A stretch of 64,000 bases of DNA from contig CM070629.1 in NCBI GenBank assembly GCA_036346255.1, positions 50,218,916-50,282,915 of the forward strand, written 5' to 3'. The stretch comes from Ampelocalamus luodianensis. Lineage: Eukaryota; Streptophyta; Magnoliopsida; Poales; Poaceae. Shown piece after piece: positions 1 to 12,456 of this stretch (positions are counted from its first letter, which is position 1; each line of letters starts with the position of its first letter). The notes beneath the pieces were generated by a model that was not told where the DNA came from, ran no database searches, and saw only the letters and a list, made by a program, of their open reading frames with translations. The position numbers and the translations under genes were made by a program.

Positions 1-1308
1 TAGTCAGTTAAGAATCTACAGAAATTGGGTTTACCTCTTTTTGACTTCCAGATCATGAGTTATGTCATTTACCGTGCTGCTGTCCAGAATCAGATTATGG
101 CAGCAAACGTTGTTTTTCGTTTTCAGCTTTATAAACTCGTTTTGAGTCGTCTAGTAAGCATTGTAGAATGCCGATTAGTAGCGCTGGGTATATTATGACC
201 TTATTGAAATTATTTTACTTGTTTAGGAGGTGAAGCCTCAGGTTTAGGAGTATCGCCTTGGCCGGTTAACGCGTCACATCGTGGAAGGCAAGTAATTGTA
301 GCAGCAGTTACTACCGCTTAACCGTTGTTCTTACTACTTGCAATCCCTATGAGTTTCGTATTTTGAAGTATTATGCCATGGTTGGTTGACTTACATATGA
401 GATGATGACAGTAATTATTATTTAATGAATTACATTGGATATCTTGTGTGTAGTCATGAAATGGTTGCTTTATGTGTCGAATGTGGATCATGGATGTATT
501 TTTCCATAATGATTATGTGGTAGTTGTACAAGTTAATCCTGTTGGTGCCATTATGAGATGTCACATATGTGGTTTATGATTATCATATCACTCATAACAT
601 ATCATTACATTGCATTGTGGATGTCGCCGCTTATGGCCGCGATCAGACGGTGACAAAGATCGCATACTGTCAGTGATGATGCACACTCTACCTTGATGGG
701 TAAGAGTGCGATGGAGCATGGCATGCATTTGCATTAAGCATTGTGGATGGAGAACATGCATTCTTTTGTCAATGGTTGAATTCTTATGAGGCAGGACTCA
801 TGCTAGTCCATGTGGTTTATTGAATGAGATAGTGGATTGTGGTTGTGGTCATGCAATATTATAACTTGTGTGTTGTAGCTTGCTTGTCAATTGATTAACT
901 CGTTATGCAACTTACTTGCTGAGATTTTATCTCATTCTTGTTGTTTCTTTCCCCTTTCGTGTGATTCTTAAGCATTCCCGGATGGGTAGAGCGGCACTAC
1001 AATAATGCACTCAATTCATAGTTTCATGTCAGAATAAAGTTGAGAGGAATTTAGCCTATTGACTAGCTATTCACGAGTGATCTGTTGATTTATTTATTGA
1101 TGCATTTGTGGACTACACTTGGATTGATCTGCTAGAGGTTGTTTAATTATTGAACTTGTTACTGTTATCTTTATTCCCATAGTGGTTTATGCTTCCGCTT
1201 ATTGATTCTTGCCTAGAGTTGTCATGAAATTTTATATTCTTATGAAATTGTTGGCTAGTCAGAGTGGTTAAGTAATATCCTGTGGTAATGTGGGTCCAGG
1301 GTGTTACA
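1..1308 (+). repeat. Right-hand part of an LTR (probably Ty3/gypsy), truncated by the window edge
   Basis: The stretch has no coding frame and ends in TGTTACA at 1302-1308, the usual right end of an LTR of the TGTAACA...TGTTACA type. Coding sequence of a different retroelement (chromovirus integrase C-terminus) starts directly after it, so this is best read as the right LTR, or a solo LTR, of an element inserted in that chromovirus. The left end lies outside the window, so length, target duplication and family cannot be checked. Confidence 0.6.
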
Positions 1309-1869
1309 GACTTGAGATAATCAAAGAGGCGTAAAGTAAGGTCAAAGCTATAAGGAACATCCGAAGTGGCACAAACCCGACAAAAGAGTTATGCGATAAC
1401 CGTCGGAGGGATCTAAACTTTGAGGTAGGAGACTTGGTCTATCTCGGTCACTCCACTCAGAGGAGTAAGAAGATTCCAACAAAAGGAAAACTGCACCTGC
1501 ATTTGTGGGGCCATACAAAATTCTAGCCAAAAGAGGTGAAGTGGCATATCGCCTGAGCTATCGAAGCCTTGTCACCGTGTGCGATGTCTTCCATGTATCC
1601 CATTGAGGAAATGCTTACAAGCGCCGAAGACCATACCTTCTTGGAAAGCTTCGATCTTCGAGAAGATCTCACCCACGTGGAGCGACCAATCAAGATTCGG
1701 ATGTCGCAGAGCGAGTCACCGTAGCGAAATCATCGATCATACAAGGTGCGGTGGAGTCACCACCCGAAAGTGAAGCCACATGGGAAAAGAAGAAGACCTC
1801 AAGACCAACTATCCCATCTCTTTGTTGACCAATCTCAATCTCGGTCGAGATTCCCTTAAGGGGTAGGTT
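1309..1869 (+). pseudogene. Chromovirus (Ty3/gypsy) pol, integrase C-terminus and chromodomain-like tail, broken
   Basis: Read on the plus strand with frameshifts, 1370-1450 gives the integrase C-terminal motif QKSYAD followed by RRRDL and VGDLVYL, known from plant chromoviruses of the Tekay/Del group. About 1580-1860 gives the downstream part with VFHV-like and RKCL-like text, then a chromodomain-like end (a WSHHP-type stretch and an ATWEKE-type stretch near 1776-1800). The frame is lost several times (stops near 1527 and 1770). It is followed by a purine-rich tract (AAGGGGTAGG, 1857-1866) and the LTR start. Only the last part of the polyprotein is present; the rest lies left of the inserted LTR and outside the window. 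Confidence 0.75.
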
Positions 1870-4800
1870 TGTAACAACCCAAATTTCAATTTCAAGAAAA
1901 TTTAAAAGTTTATTTATGTTTGTGGTTTTCCGAATTTTCAAAATCTTTATATAAATATTTTAAAGCTAAAACAAATTTATTTGCAAAATTAAAACCAACA
2001 TAATAGTTGGAAATAATTTTATTAAGTCCGTAATGAGTATGGGAATTTCGTGAATTTTTCATAATTTTGGAAGTATTTTGCTATTTTCTAAGGCTATTAT
2101 GAATTAATGCAATTAAAACAAATAGAAAAGCAAAGAAAATCCTCTATCATGTTTGGGCCAAACCCAAAGGCTCCGCCCAAATTTCTCCTCCATGCAGCTC
2201 GTTCGCCCACCACGCGACTCTCTCTCACCTATCCATCCACCGTTGGATTAAAATCCAACGCACACACCGCACGTACGCACCCCATCTCTTTTCCGCCATT
2301 GGATCTTGAATCAACGGTCAAGATCCTTTGTGACTGCCGCACAGTCCGAATGCCACCATCAATGAGAGCCGTGCGATCTAAATCTAACGGCCAGAATCGC
2401 TAGTCTCCTTCCACGCCGCCTAATCATGCGGACCGTTGGATCAAAATCCAACGGCCCGTAACCTTTCTTCTTCCTCCTCCTTCTTCTCCGCGCGGACGAG
2501 TCCACGACCGCCATTTTCGCACGCAATCAAGCTTCACTAACGGCCGCAGCTAACCACCCCGCACTCCTCGCGTCGTGCGCGACGGTCGCGCGGTCTCGCC
2601 ACCTCCCACGCTGTTTCCCCTCTTTCTCCGCTCAGTGCGCCACAACTCCCGCAACCGCCGCCGCACGCCCACGCCACGCCCGCTGCTCCGGCCTCCCGGC
2701 GCCTATAAAAGGAAGCCCCGGGCGCCCCTCTCTTCACTCATCTCAACCCCCTCACTCACCATCCCCTCACCTCCTCGTTGCAGGTTAGATTTTCGTTGAA
2801 GATCGCCGGCCGGCTTCGTGTTTTGTCTTCTCCGGCGCCGGCAAGCCGTCCTCAGCCATTCCGACACAACCGTCACCTTCGTCGCCACCTCGCCTTCACG
2901 GTGCGCACCTTCGCTTCGCTGGAGGACCCTCGGAGTGCCTACTTCACCGGAGCCGAGCAGACGCCGCCGCCAAACCTCGTCGCCGACGACCAAAACACGC
3001 CGTTCCGCCGCCCCAAGGTAGTGCATCAGGATCCCCGCGCGCCTCTCTTTCTTTAGTACCACCCACACTCGCCGAAGCGCCAGCAAACGCCGCAAGCTCG
3101 CGCCGAGGCACTTTCACCGTCGGCCCGACGTGGCCTTGCCACCTCGGCGCCACCTCACCTCGCGCTATGCGTGTCGCCCATGTGGCACACGGTCACGCCA
3201 CGCACACGCGCGTGGCTTGGTCCACCGCGCCGGATCTTCCAAGGTTCGATGGACTTGGTCCACATGAATTTGAGTCACCGACTCATGGGCCCACCTGCCG
3301 AATACTTTTAAATCTTTTATTTTCCAAAATATGTAGCTGATGTAATCATTGCGCAATAAATGGATTTTCATAGGAAAATAATTCGAAATTCAATAAAATT
3401 TCGATTTAGGTATAAACTTCAAAATTCATAACTTTTGCATATGAACTCAAATGGGGTGATTCAAATTGCAAAATTTATATAAAATTATAATATAGCTAAC
3501 TAAACCAAAATATGTCAATTTGGAGTTATTTTGAACTATGTTTTTGAATTTATTTGAATTTGCTTATTGAATTTGTCGTATTTTCAGATAGACTTCGACG
3601 ACTCGAGAGTTCGATCAATCAAGATTTAGAATTCCAAGACATCGATCAAGGCAAGTTACATCATTGACCATATTGCCCTATTATTTTAAGTTATTTTCAG
3701 TTTTAAATTCCTTATTGCATGCATATGTTGTTATAAATATTTTAATATCCTGCTTACATATAGTTAATTCCATATGTTATTGTATGGCCAAATTTGAATG
3801 TTGTATCGACTACCTTGATACCATAGGCAAGTTATTACAAAATTCAAATATATGCTTAGCTGCTTAGTCCACATTTACGAAATTTGGGAGGGTTTACACG
3901 ATTTCTATAAATTGTTTTCAAACTTGTTATTGTGGTATTGTTTTACCACATGAGTTTATAAATGAAGTTTTTATTCAAAATAAAATCAAAATGGGTTTGG
4001 ACTTGGCGAAATGGTCGGAATGGTGGGTGCAGTTTATGCACGGTTTGATCTCGTTAAGATCAAGGCCCATGGGTTGTAGGAATGACGCCCAAGTCAATTG
4101 AGGACCGGTCTTTGAGCCGCTTATTGCTATGCCATAACGTACCACCACATGTCCCGTATGGCAGGATTTGGCTAACTAATTTGTGATGTCCTAGTATATT
4201 TATGTCATGTGATTTTGTGGGTGTCGGTTAGACGTTTTATTTCCACTTGGCGCAAGAGGGGCTTCCTGAGGACTCGTCACCAAAGGGGCGAAACCTTAGC
4301 GGGCATGAATGTACTAGGATAAAACATTGTAAAGGCCTCATGGTAATTGCTCACCACACGCCTACGGAAGCGTGAATTGGTGACATAACGAGCATGTCAC
4401 CTCGTGTGGGTAAAGTTGTACCAACTCTGCGAGTAGAAACTATTCGAATAGCGCGTCATGTCATGGACATGCTAGCGGGCCACTTAAAGTTAGAATTGTT
4501 TTTGGTTTTAGAATGCTTTACTAAATGTTGAGGATGGTTAATCCTTATGAAAATTTGGGGGAAGCCAAGTGTTAGGAGGATCCTTCACTTTATCATTGGA
4601 GGTTATCCACATTATATCATTACTATTTCAAAATATGATTTTATCCATAGTATAAAATTGCCTTAGAAACTACTATGCTTATTCAAATGAAAATGTTGTT
4701 TATGCAAAACAACCCCTACATACTCACTTGTTTCCTTATGCATGCATTTAAATTCAATATTGGGTGTGACTTGCGAGCACGGTAGTAGTGCTCACTCTTC

Positions 4801-5108
4801 TGAATAAATCTTATTCAGAGAAGACACTATCTTGACGGTGAGGACCCGGGACGAGTAGGCCTTCTCGACCTGCACGATTGCTGTGGCGCATCGTGTGGCT
4901 CCCACTATTATGTTATTTCCATTGTGTTTATCATTTGACATTTGATATTATTATTCGACTCATTTGTATTAAACGCTTATTTATTTAATGTCATTTACGT
5001 TTCGTGATATGAATGTGATATTCATTTTTGTGAGACTGTGTACACTGGAAATCCTGGACTGGTGTTTGAACACAGAGAATTCGGGATCCTTCGCTCCCGG
5101 GTTCGACA
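1870..5108 (+). repeat. 3' LTR of the chromovirus element (about 3.2 kb)
   Basis: The LTR starts with TGTAACAACCC directly after a polypurine tract and ends in TTCGACA at 5102-5108, where the sequence switches abruptly to hAT transposase. A length near 3.2 kb fits the long LTRs of Tekay-like elements such as rice RIRE3 and RIRE8. The first 1 kb is GC-rich with repeated 'ATCCAACGG'-like words; the rest is AT-rich. Open frames within it (for example 2537-3153 on both strands) are compositional and encode nothing I recognise. The other LTR is not in the window, so this end is placed from the TG/CA ends, the polypurine tract and the switch to hAT sequence. Confidence 0.7.
2704..2710 (+). promoter_or_regulatory. 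TATA box of the chromovirus LTR promoter
   Basis: TATAAAA lies in a GC-rich context (GCGCCTATAAAAGG) and is followed about 30 bp downstream by a pyrimidine-rich stretch typical of plant transcription starts. This is the best candidate for the U3/R boundary of the LTR. No second LTR is available to test it. Confidence 0.5.
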
Positions 5109-6681
5109 GTAAGCCCTCTTCAGATTTGCTAATTTTCTCCAAGGGTCCATAATAGTACCAAAATAGAAGAGATGTGAGATAGCTTGAATTTTAAATATTT
5201 TCTCTCTATTGGTTCAATAATATGTTTCAGAAGGGCATCATTTATGTTTTCCTTGAAAGCATTAGCAATAATCCAAAGCCACTCGATGACTAAGCAAGAA
5301 GTAGGATAGTAAACATTAGATAAAAATGTGGATGCATTGTAAAAAAAACTTTCAAAAATTCACGAAAATGACCAGCAACTAGCCAATCCGCTTTAGTAAT
5401 CAACTGCTTACCAGAATTAGTATTGACGAATAGAGTGATGATGTAATCGTACTCCTTGCATCACTCCAACATAGTATACATGGAGTTCCACCACACCTTA
5501 ATGTCTAGATTGAATTTTCTTGACCTCTTATTGTTGGCCCTACAGTACTTCCGGAACTAAGCGTATCTTGGGCCTGAAACTGTAATGAACTAGATAGCAT
5601 AGCGTATGTTGTCTAACTAGGTTTCGTTACCATCAAGTCTACTTGCATGATGTTCAAGATGTGGCACATGCATCTCTGGTGGAGAACGAAACCATTAGTG
5701 TAGGACTCTAGATGCGGTACGAGGAACTCCATGGCTATCGTGTTAGCTAAGGCATTGTCAAGAGTGATGACAAATAATTTTGCTCTATTTTAAAATCTTG
5801 AATGACCTCTAATATGCGTTGTGCGATGGCATCTCCAGTGCGTGCCTCATCAATAGGCTTGAACCCTATGACTCGCTTGTTCAAGTTGTAATTGTCATCT
5901 AAGTAATGTGCAACAACACTAAGATAGGGATGACATCCATATATTTGAGGTTCAAGCAAAAGAAAATGTAACATTTAGAAAGTTTTCTTTCAAACTTGAT
6001 AGTTTACGTTAGTAGAGTTCGACTATGTCACGCGTAGTTGTTCTCCTACCTATGTATCGGTATTGTGGGCAAAAATCACGTTGGATCATTCTTTCAAAAC
6101 TAGAGCTTTCACCCATCCTAATCAGAAGATCCTTAGTAATTATATATCTAGCAAGTTTGTCACTAGCTATCTGAGGGTTGTACATCCATGTACTTACCAA
6201 ACCATCGGCCCCAAAGTTAAGCTAGGTCTGGATGCCCCCCCTCCGTCCGCGCTGCCGCTATCTTCTTCAAACATGCCTATGCGTGCTGCTTGAGATGACC
6301 TATTCCTCCATCTGAGCGTGCATATAATTTATTATGATAATATTTAATATCGCATAAGGTACCTGATGCCCATCCTCTATTTCTATGTTGTACTACATAT
6401 GCTGCCAAGACCATGCACGTCGGCCGCTAGAGCCTCCAACCATTGTAGGCATCGATGCACTGGCTCTGTCGCCCGGGGTGGAGATGTGGGCATCCTCGAA
6501 GCCCCCCCATTCTGTCCATATTACTGTCATCCATGCCATAGTCTCCCATGCCCGAGGAGAGTTGGCGAGGATCAATCTCTTGCTCTTACTCTTGCACTTC
6601 TTCTTGTTCTTTGGGAGGAGGACTAGGAGTGCGAGGGTGTGCTCTCCTATTCTCCCCTCCTGACTTCTTCGTACCAAACAT
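5109..6681 (-). pseudogene. hAT-family transposase, decayed and 3'-truncated
   Basis: The minus strand starts with an ATG at 6681 (MFGTKKSGG...) and a proline/glutamate-rich N-terminus. The best conserved part is 6009-6200 (LARYIITKDLLIRMGE..., then CPQYRYIGRRTTTRDIV) and 5747-5974 (HYLDDNYNLNKRVIGF..., then ILEVIQDFKIEQN). These match the block of plant hAT transposases (RICESLEEPER/ZBED type) that precedes and enters the RNase H-like core. Lower coordinates to 5109 give, in shifting frames, the HQRCMCHILN motif and an IMDPW..K motif, also family hallmarks. Stops and frameshifts break every segment, and the C-terminal dimerisation domain is absent. The BED zinc finger expected near 6400-6550 is not clearly readable. 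It cannot encode an active enzyme. Confidence 0.8.
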
Positions 6682-6812
6682 ATTGGAAGACAAGCGAGTA
6701 GAATTTAGAGAGCAAAGAGGGAAGAGAGAGCACAGACAAAGGAAGAGATGGTTGTTAGTTTGTGACTTGTGCGGAGTGTGGATAGCGAAATTTATAGGCA
6801 GGAGAGAGCCAA

Positions 6813-7010
6813 ATGTTAGCCATTGTCTGTCATGTCCCCAACGTCTCTCGTCCTCCATGCTCCCCATCTTGTCAATGGCACACTACAACAACACATTACC
6901 CACTCTTTCTCGTGTCTATGTCCCAACGTCTCTTGTCCCTCCCAACGTCTCTGTCCAGTGCCCACTCTCTCGTGTCCCTCTCCCTCCCAATGTCTTTGTC
7001 TTGCATTGCC
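6813..7010. repeat. Degenerate short tandem repeat in the hAT leader
   Basis: Words such as CCCAACGTCTCT, TCTCGTGTCCCTC and CCCAATGTCTTTG recur at irregular 15-25 bp spacing. The tract lies upstream of the hAT transposase start (minus strand) and stops a few bases before the copia insertion. It produces overlapping chance frames on both strands. I read it as decayed minisatellite-like leader DNA. Confidence 0.5.
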
Positions 7011-7021
7011 ACATTCCTGCA

Positions 7022-7026
7022 CTACT
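7022..7026. repeat. Left target-site duplication CTACT of copia element 1
   Basis: CTACT lies immediately left of the 5' LTR and is identical to 13448-13452, immediately right of the 3' LTR. Five base pairs is the usual target duplication of LTR retrotransposons. Confidence 0.9.
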
Positions 7027-8024
7027 TGTTAGAAATTGGCCCATATGAGTGAGGCCCATTTTCTATAATTCCAAAGCATTTATGGGTTAGTACCATATTG
7101 CTAAGGCAAGGTGGAGGTGACCAACATATAAGGTGGAGTCCTTGCCACTCCTTGAAACATGTAACACATGGATGAGGATGGCATGAGGAGGGCTCGGCTA
7201 AACACACACGCGCGCGCGCATGCGTGCGCGTTCGCGTATTTTCGCGTGAAAAATCGCGTGACTTGTGACTTGCGACGCGCGACCGTGCCGTGACGTGGCA
7301 CGCCATTTGGCAGACCAAGTCCACCTTATTTTTGCTGAACCATGCATCTCTCTCTCTCTGTTTGAATGAGATTCAAATGTTTAAATTTCAGCTTTATTGA
7401 GTGATGATGACGAGCGATTACGATGGGTAAATGATCGTTAAGTGTAACGATTACGATGGGTAAAAGGTGGTTAAGTGTGCGATTACGATGGGTAAATGGC
7501 TGGTTAAGTGTGTCGATTACCGTGGGTAAATGGTCATTTAATCTGTCGATTACGATGCGCATCTATATATGTCTGGAGACGTCCAGTGCATAGTGAGTAC
7601 AAGAATAGCCTCCATTTCTTCTTCCTTCTAATCTGTGCTGCTGTACTGCGCCGTCTGAACCCTGCCGACTCTTCTTCTCGGCGTGCACCGTGAAGAAGGG
7701 AAGCGGTATCTCCGAACCGTTCTTTGCCGTGGAGACTTGCGAGGGCGGCAATAAGGTTTCTGGGCAGCGCATCTGCGCGACCGCTTGCTGCACTGCGACA
7801 TCTACGTTTCTGCACTGCATCAACTCTGCGCTGCTTCCTGCTCTTCATCAGACCCATCTGTAAGTCTACTGTGTGATTGATAGACTTGTTTACATCCTGG
7901 TTTTCATATATTATGAAGTACAATGAGTTGTGCGCTAGCGATCTTGTTTTATGCATCATTAGTCTTTTGCAATATTTGCCTTCTAATAAAATTTGGAATT
8001 AAAATATTGCCCTCATTTTTAACA
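7027..8024 (+). repeat. 5' LTR of copia element 1
   Basis: Begins TGTTAGAAATTGG and ends CATTTTTAACA; closely matches 12457-13447. It holds a CG-rich alternating tract at 7202-7300, five tandem 33 bp units at 7415-7560 and a TATA box at 7564, so U3 is about 570 bp and R/U5 the rest. Confidence 0.92.
7415..7570 (+). promoter_or_regulatory. U3 promoter: five ~33 bp tandem repeats followed by TATA box
   Basis: Units start at 7415, 7448, 7480, 7514 and 7547 and share CGATTACGATGGGTAAATGG then a GTTAAGTGT-like end; the last is cut short by TATATAT at 7564-7570. The same five-unit array precedes the TATA box of the 3' LTR (12837-12990). Tandem units directly upstream of a TATA box suggest enhancer-type transcription-factor sites, as known in the U3 of other plant copia elements; function here is inferred. 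Confidence 0.65.
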
Positions 8025-8049
8025 TTCGAAACCTTAATGTAAACTTTGT

Positions 8050-11000
8050 TGCAACACAACTATGGTGGAGCTTCGATGCTATGAAACACGAGAGGTTTTA
8101 CGGTGAAATTTCGTAGATGGCGGACTAGAGCCAAGTTCGCTCATGTCTTTGAGGTGTGGTGGGTAATCCACCCACGATATCCGTTCTGATTGACCGATAT
8201 ATGCGATTCGATAATCACGAACAACACTGCTCTTGGCGCCTTCGACCATTCTGCGGATCAGCTCTATGATGTGTACATGGACTATAAGTCCGCCACGAGT
8301 TGTGGGATGCACTAGAGCACAAATATGCGAGAGCGAGAGGCGGTCGTTGGCTCTATATGTGTGAGCAATTCTTCGACTTTACCATGGATGAGGCTAAGTC
8401 CATAGTTGGACAAGCTCATGATCTCCAGCTATTGGTTGGTGAGATTGCGCATCCGGGTGTGTGTTGCCTCCTAAGTTTGTGGTGCGGGCATTGTCGCCAA
8501 ACTTCTGTTTCTTGGCGGGATTTTGCCACTAGCTTGAAACACAAGAGGAAGAGATTTCTTGAAGATCTCATTGCCGCCTCGATGTGGAAGAAAAGGCAAG
8601 AGCAAAAGATGCACCAGTACTACGGTGAACAATGCAAATTTTATAGAGAAAAGATCATTGCAAAGAAGTACAAAATCCAACAAAACGAACAAGACAACTA
8701 GCTTTAAGAAGAAAAAGAGAAAAGGATATGAAGAACATCACCGCTTTGTGTGTGGGAAAAGCGGTCATATGGCGAAAGCTGTCATTTCATAAAAGCGAGA
8801 GATGGTGAACGACCAAAGAAGAAGGCATCAACGTGATCATAAGCGAGGCCTCGACTTGAGGAGGGTATAGTAATTCTCTGTTGTTTTTTCAGCATGTCAA
8901 TCCACGATTGGTGGGTTGATCTGGTGCTAATGTTCACGTATGTTCGATATTTCCTTGTTTTCTTCTTACCAGCAGCGAGGGCTTCCTCCGTCATAATGGG
9001 AAGCGGATCGCATGCTTCATTCTTGGTGTTGTACGGTGAAGCTGAAGCTTACTTGAGGAAGACCGTCCACTTGAAGAACGTGCGGCATGCTCCTACAATA
9101 AACAAGAACCTCGTTAGTGGTTACATTCTATGTAGGGACGGTTATAAGCTAGTCTTTGAGTCAAATAAAATTGTAATGTCTAAGTTCGGAATTTTGTTGG
9201 TAAAGGCTATGAGAGCGGATGCTTGTTCCGCCTAAGTACTTTAGAGTCTTGTTATAATCTGAATGTTGCAAATGGTTTAAATAAATGTGAGGCAAATATT
9301 TGGCATTCTCGTTTACTGTCATATTGGTTTTGATAGTATTGCTAGAATGTCAGTTAGATTTAATTCCAAAATGTGAAATTGTCAAAGGATCAAAGTGCAG
9401 TCATGTGTGCAAGCAAAGCGACCTCATAAACCCTTTAAGGGATTAGAGGGCGAAAAGAACTTGGCACCATTAGATCTTGTTCATTCAGATTTGTGTGAAA
9501 TGAATGGATTGTTGACAAAAGGAGGCAAAAGATATTTTTAACTTTTATTGATGATGCAACACGCTACTGCTATGTGTATTTGCTAAAAACTAAGGATGAA
9601 GCTTTATACTACTTTAAGACTTATAAGGCCGAGGTTGAGAACCAACTAGAGAAGAAAATAAAAAGACTAAGGTCTAATCGTGGAGGAGAGTACATCTCTC
9701 ATGAATTTTCTCAATTCTGTTCTGAGCATGGAATAGTCCATGAATTTACACCACCATATTCACCCCAATCAAATGGGGTAGCTGAGAGGAAAAATCGCAC
9801 ACTAACGGACTTGGTTAATGCCATGTTAGAGAGTCTTTGGTATGCCTAAGACATGGTGGGGAAGCTATATTGTGACAACCTTCGTCCTAAGCAGAGTAAT
9901 CACTAAAAGAGTGATATTACTCCATATGAGGATGGAAGGAGAAAACCCAATGTTAATTTTCTGCGAACTTGGGGTGTTTGGCCAAGGTCAATATACCATT
10001 GCGAGAAAAGCGAAAGCTTGGACCTAAAACAATCGATTGTATTTTTCTAGGATATGCTCATAATAGCACGGCCTATAGATTTTTAGTAGTTAAATCGAAA
10101 TTCTGAGATTATTGCTAACACAATAATGGAGTCTAGAGATGCTTCATTCTTTGAGGATTATTTTCCTATGAGAACAATGACAGTGCTTCACAAACCAAGA
10201 ATGTTCAAATTGAAAATATTGAAAGTGAGAATAATCAAACTTAGAACTTCCCACCATCTCTCAACCAATATGTGATATCCACGAGGAGGATAACAATCTA
10301 GTCACGAAGCTCTTCGTAGGAGCAAGAGACAAAGGGTTGAGAAACCTTTGGTGATGACTTTATTGTATACCTCGTGGATGATGTGCCAACGACCCTTTGA
10401 GAGGCTTATGCATCTTACGATCTTGAGTATTGGAAAGAAGCGATCCGTAGCGAGATGGACTCTATCATGGCTAATGGGACTTGGGAGATCACGATCGTCC
10501 TATCGGTGCAAACACAGTAGAATGTAAGTGGATCTTTAAAAGAAACTAAGGCACGATGGTACTATTGAGAAGTACAAGGCAAGACTTGTGGCCAAGGGTT
10601 ACACCAGAAAGAGGAGAAGATTTCTTTGATACCTATTCTCCTGTCGCGGACTAACCACCATCGAGTGCTCCTTGCGTTAGCATCTTCTTATGGTCTACAT
10701 GTCCATCAAATGGATGTAAAGACAACTTTTCTTAATGGAGAGTTGGAGGAAGAAATCTATATGGTTCAACTTTGATGGTTTTGTGATTTACAGACGGAAA
10801 ATAAGGTATGTAGATTATTGAAATCCTTATATGGTCTAAAGCAAGCACCTAAACAATGGCACGAGAAATTTGATAAAACTTTAACATCTCTTGGCTTTGT
10901 TGTGAATGAAGGCGATAAATGTGTATACTATCGTTATGGTGGGGTCAAGGAGTGATCTTGTGCCTATATGTAGATGACATACTTATATTTGGAACAAACA

Positions 11001-11930
11001 ACTGCCGTAATTGACGAGGTCAAATCTTTTTATCTCGATGCTTTGATATGAAAGACTTAGGAGAGCGGATGTTATTCGAATATTAAATTAATCAAGAACG
11101 AGGATGGGATCACTTTGAGTCAATCCCATTATCTTGAGAAAATCTTAAGCCGTTTTGGCTATGAGAATTGTAAAATTTCTCCAACGCCCTATGATGCAAG
11201 CATTAAGCTTGAAAGAATCAAGCGTTAGGAAAAGATCAATTAAGATTTTCACAAATTATTGGATCACTTATGTATCTATCTGGTGCCACAAGACTGACAT
11301 ATCATTTCTTGTGAGCAAATTAAGTCGGTTTACTTCTAACCCGAGGAGATGATCAGCTGGAGGCACTTGAGAGAGTGTTGCGCTATTTGAGAGGCACAAC
11401 CTCATACGAATTCACTATCTTGGGCATCCTTCGTATTAGAAGGATATAGTGATTCAAATTGGATCTCGATGCGAGATGAGATCAAAGCTACAAGTGGTTA
11501 TGTCTTTACACTAGCAGAGGCTGCGGTTTCATGGAGGTCGTGTAAGCAGACTATTTTGACGAGGTCAACTATGGAAGCGAACTTGTAGCACTAGACACGA
11601 CTCTTTGTTGAGGTGAATGGCTTAGAGAGCTTATGTTGGACTTGCCAGCGGTTGCGAAACCAATACCAGCAATCCTAATGTCTTGTGATAATCAAGCAGT
11701 ATTGATTAAGGTTACAAGTACTAAGGATAACATGAAGTCCTCCGGACATGTGAAGCGTAGGCTTAAATCATCGAAAATTGAGGAACTCGGGTGATTCTGT
11801 GAATTATATACGCCTTGAGAAAAATCATGCGACCCTTTCACAAAGGGGCTAGCACGGAAGGCGATTTCGTTGCGTCTATGGACATGGGAATGAGGCCCAT
11901 TGGAGTTACAACTCAACGATAACCCATACC
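8050..11930 (+). pseudogene. Copia element 1 gag-pol, broken by many frameshifts
   Basis: Gag is readable from about 8050, best at 8300-8700 (ALEHKYA, CEQFFDF, SIVGQAHDLQLLVGEIAH) and ends in a zinc knuckle (FVCGKSGHMAK) at about 8740-8775, whose last Cys is lost by a frameshift. The protease start WWVD lies at about 8910, but the normal DTG/DSG continuation is destroyed. Integrase is at about 9430-10050, with HSDLC, the FIDDATRYCYVYLLKT block and the PQSNGVAERKNRT motif. Reverse transcriptase is at about 10440-11080, with HQMDVKTTFLNGELEEE, SLYGLKQAPKQW and LYVDD. RNase H-like sequence runs to about 11930. Frames are repeatedly lost by one- or two-base deletions and at least one lesion per domain is visible. 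Confidence 0.9.
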
Positions 11931-12442
11931 TTTTGATCGGAGATCCCGTGACTTAGGCAATGGGAAAAACAAGTTCATGTTGTAACAAGAGAGTATATAT
12001 TCATTGAATCCATGTCCTAATAGACAAATTACTCTCAAGCGTATGGAAGGATGGCATAAAACCTTAATATATTCTGTTGTCCAAATGAGGAAAAGGTATT
12101 AGCTGCAGGATACCTAGAAAGAATATACCTACTTGAGCCCAAGCTGTGAGTCGCGATTCACGAGAATAGGGCATTCTCTAGAAAGCTCATGAGCGAGATA
12201 AGGAGCATGACCAAATAACGCTCCGTTTAGGCGCGGTTCTTTGACACCTAGTATCGATTGAGATTTCAAGTAAAATCTAATCACAAAAATTGTGAATTCA
12301 AGGCATGGTCCATTCATCACCGTGAGAAGATGAATCTTGTCATTCTAGGTGTAAGTTCAACCCGTGCAGGACTTACACTAAAAGACTGTATATTATGATG
12401 CTTGACACAATATCTTTGATATCCTTTTTGCTTCTTGCTTTG
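11931..12442 (+). other. Non-coding 3' internal region of copia element 1
   Basis: No frame of note between the end of RNase H and the polypurine tract; there is no envelope-like gene. It contains CCTAGAAAG-like and GAGTATATAT words but nothing I can assign. Confidence 0.6.
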
Positions 12443-12456
12443 GAATTGGTGGGGAT
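12443..12456 (+). promoter_or_regulatory. Polypurine tract of copia element 1
   Basis: GGAATTGGTGGGGA(T) directly precedes the TG start of the 3' LTR; it would prime plus-strand DNA synthesis. Confidence 0.8.

Noticed and set aside
2537..3153. Overlapping frames of 66-130 codons on both strands
   Set aside because: They lie inside a GC-rich LTR, overlap in opposite directions and are Arg/Pro/Ser-rich; no domain recognised.
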